From: Chryseobacterium sp. UBA6632
Lineage (GTDB): Bacteria; Bacteroidota; Bacteroidia; Flavobacteriales; Weeksellaceae
Direction: 5' to 3'
Assembly (NCBI GenBank): GCA_002455915.1
Contig: DKLU01000424.1
Location: 1 to 6,404, forward strand
Length of the DNA: 6,404 bases
Under the pieces are notes generated by a model. It was not told the origin of the DNA. It ran no database searches and saw only the letters and a program-made list of their open reading frames with translations. A program made the position numbers and the translations under genes. This document shows positions 6,079 to 6,404 of this stretch, piece after piece. The first letter of the stretch is position 1; every line of letters starts with the position of its first letter.

Positions 6079-6109
6079 CAAATTTAATATCATCACATCA
6101 CACCACAAA
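6079..6109 (-). promoter_or_regulatory. Consensus Bacteroidota promoter, leftward
   Basis: On the minus strand the order is TTTG (6109-6106), 19 bases, then TAAATTTG (6086-6079), matching the published TTTG-N19-TAnnTTTG form in every fixed base. Transcription would begin near 6073-6075 and run left through the inverted repeat and the small ORF as antisense. No minus-strand gene lies in its path for more than 2 kb, so the product would be non-coding or encode only very short frames, such as a 12-codon one starting within the right arm. Confidence 0.65.
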
Positions 6110-6200
6110 ATATTAATTTATGAAGCGAATCAACTATTAAAATAAATTTTTCATATAAACAAAAAGTAAATTTCTTTTAAATAACAGTTTTATAAGGGGG

Positions 6201-6230
6201 CCGCGAAAGTCATATTTTCGCGGTTTTTTT
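6201..6230 (+). terminator. Strong intrinsic terminator, rightward
   Basis: A perfect 8-bp GC-rich stem (CCGCGAAA at 6201-6208 with TTTCGCGG at 6216-6223) has a 7-base loop and is followed directly by seven T (6224-6230). The other strand has C residues, not T, after the stem, so it stops rightward transcripts. It lies 590 bases past the last full gene, so something in 5612-6200 is probably transcribed rightward. It also shields the convergent gene ending at 6237. Confidence 0.92.
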
Positions 6231-6236
6231 ATTTCT

Positions 6237-6404
6237 CTAGGAAATTTTACTCCACTTATTTTTTCCGCGATAGAATCTCAGATAGTAATTTTTGATGATT
6301 TGATTGTCGGGTCTTGCCAATAAAGAATCTGCTTCCAGAATTTTTTCAACCGTTTTTTTCGTCAGTTTAATAATACCAGCATCCTGCACCAAATCTAGCC
6401 TTTT
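6237..6404 (-). CDS. C-terminal end of an unrecognised protein
   Basis: A minus-strand frame is open from the window edge and stops with TAG at 6239-6237, giving the last 55 residues of a longer protein. The visible part includes DLVQDAGIIKLTKKTVEKIL, then EADSLLARPDNQIIKNYYLR, and a basic end FYRGKNKWSKIS. Codon use and lysine richness fit the neighbouring genes. I do not recognise the family, and no motif allows a function. It converges on the rightward terminator, with only six bases between its stop and the T run; it has no clear terminator of its own on its strand. Confidence 0.7.
   Translation of the reverse strand, partial: KRLDLVQDAGIIKLTKKTVEKILEADSLLARPDNQIIKNYYLRFYRGKNKWSKIS

Larger units (their letters stand above)
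5612..6236. other. 625-base gap with structured repeats, no ordinary gene
   Basis: The stretch is very AT-rich. It begins with the 14-base palindrome TTAAAAGCTTTTAA (5615-5628) and a second stem. It then holds a 13-base direct repeat (5829 and 5864), a long imperfect inverted repeat (5856-6032), a small basic ORF, a minus-strand consensus promoter and a strong terminator. Sequence from 5666 to 5828 and from 6110 to 6190 shows nothing recognisable. No tRNA, tmRNA or reverse transcriptase gene is seen. Confidence 0.6.

Noticed and set aside
5612..6236. CRISPR array, tRNA or tmRNA in the long gap
   Set aside because: There are no regularly spaced repeats, no cloverleaf or TTCGA-type T-arm with an acceptor stem, and no tmRNA-like ends.

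Overview
The base composition (AT-rich), the protein families and two clear TAnnTTTG promoter -7 boxes point to a flavobacterium (Bacteroidota, class Flavobacteriia), most like Chryseobacterium or a close relative; the genus is an inference from protein style, not a database result. The first 11 bases (tcttccgatct) are identical to the 3' end of the standard Illumina adapter, so the left edge is probably an untrimmed contig end and real genome starts near base 12.

Layout. (1) Bases 1-2695, minus strand: a tight three-gene operon read right to left: a lipoprotein carrying the C-terminal half of a UshA-type 5'-nucleotidase, the matching catalytic metallophosphatase half as a separate exported protein (1-base overlap), and, one base later, the N-terminal ~320 residues of a PorZ-like beta-propeller protein of the type IX secretion system, cut by the contig end. 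(2) Bases 2696-2802: a divergent promoter region with a -7 box on each strand. (3) Bases 2803-3763: dapA (lysine / diaminopimelate synthesis) and its terminator. (4) Bases 3789-4292: a GNAT acetyltransferase. (5) Bases 4293-4600: non-coding, with repeats and a terminator. (6) Bases 4601-5611: a two-gene regulatory operon, an AraC-type regulator with a degenerate HMA-like N-terminus followed by a receiver-like protein whose phospho-acceptor Asp is Asn. (7) Bases 5612-6236: about 625 bases with no normal gene. (8) Bases 6237-6404: the C-terminal end of an unrecognised minus-strand gene.

The gene-poor stretch 5612-6236 is the most unusual part. It holds a 16-bp perfect inverted repeat (extended to about 26 pairs with one bulge and one mismatch) enclosing about 120-145 bases. 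The left arm spans the start codon of a 29-codon, very basic small ORF. A full consensus Bacteroidota promoter (TTTG-N19-TAAATTTG) points leftward, antisense to this ORF, and a strong intrinsic terminator ends rightward transcription at 6230. Together these resemble a type I toxin-antitoxin or other structured, antisense-regulated RNA locus. That reading is an inference; an inverted-repeat mobile element or a plain structural RNA are the main alternatives.
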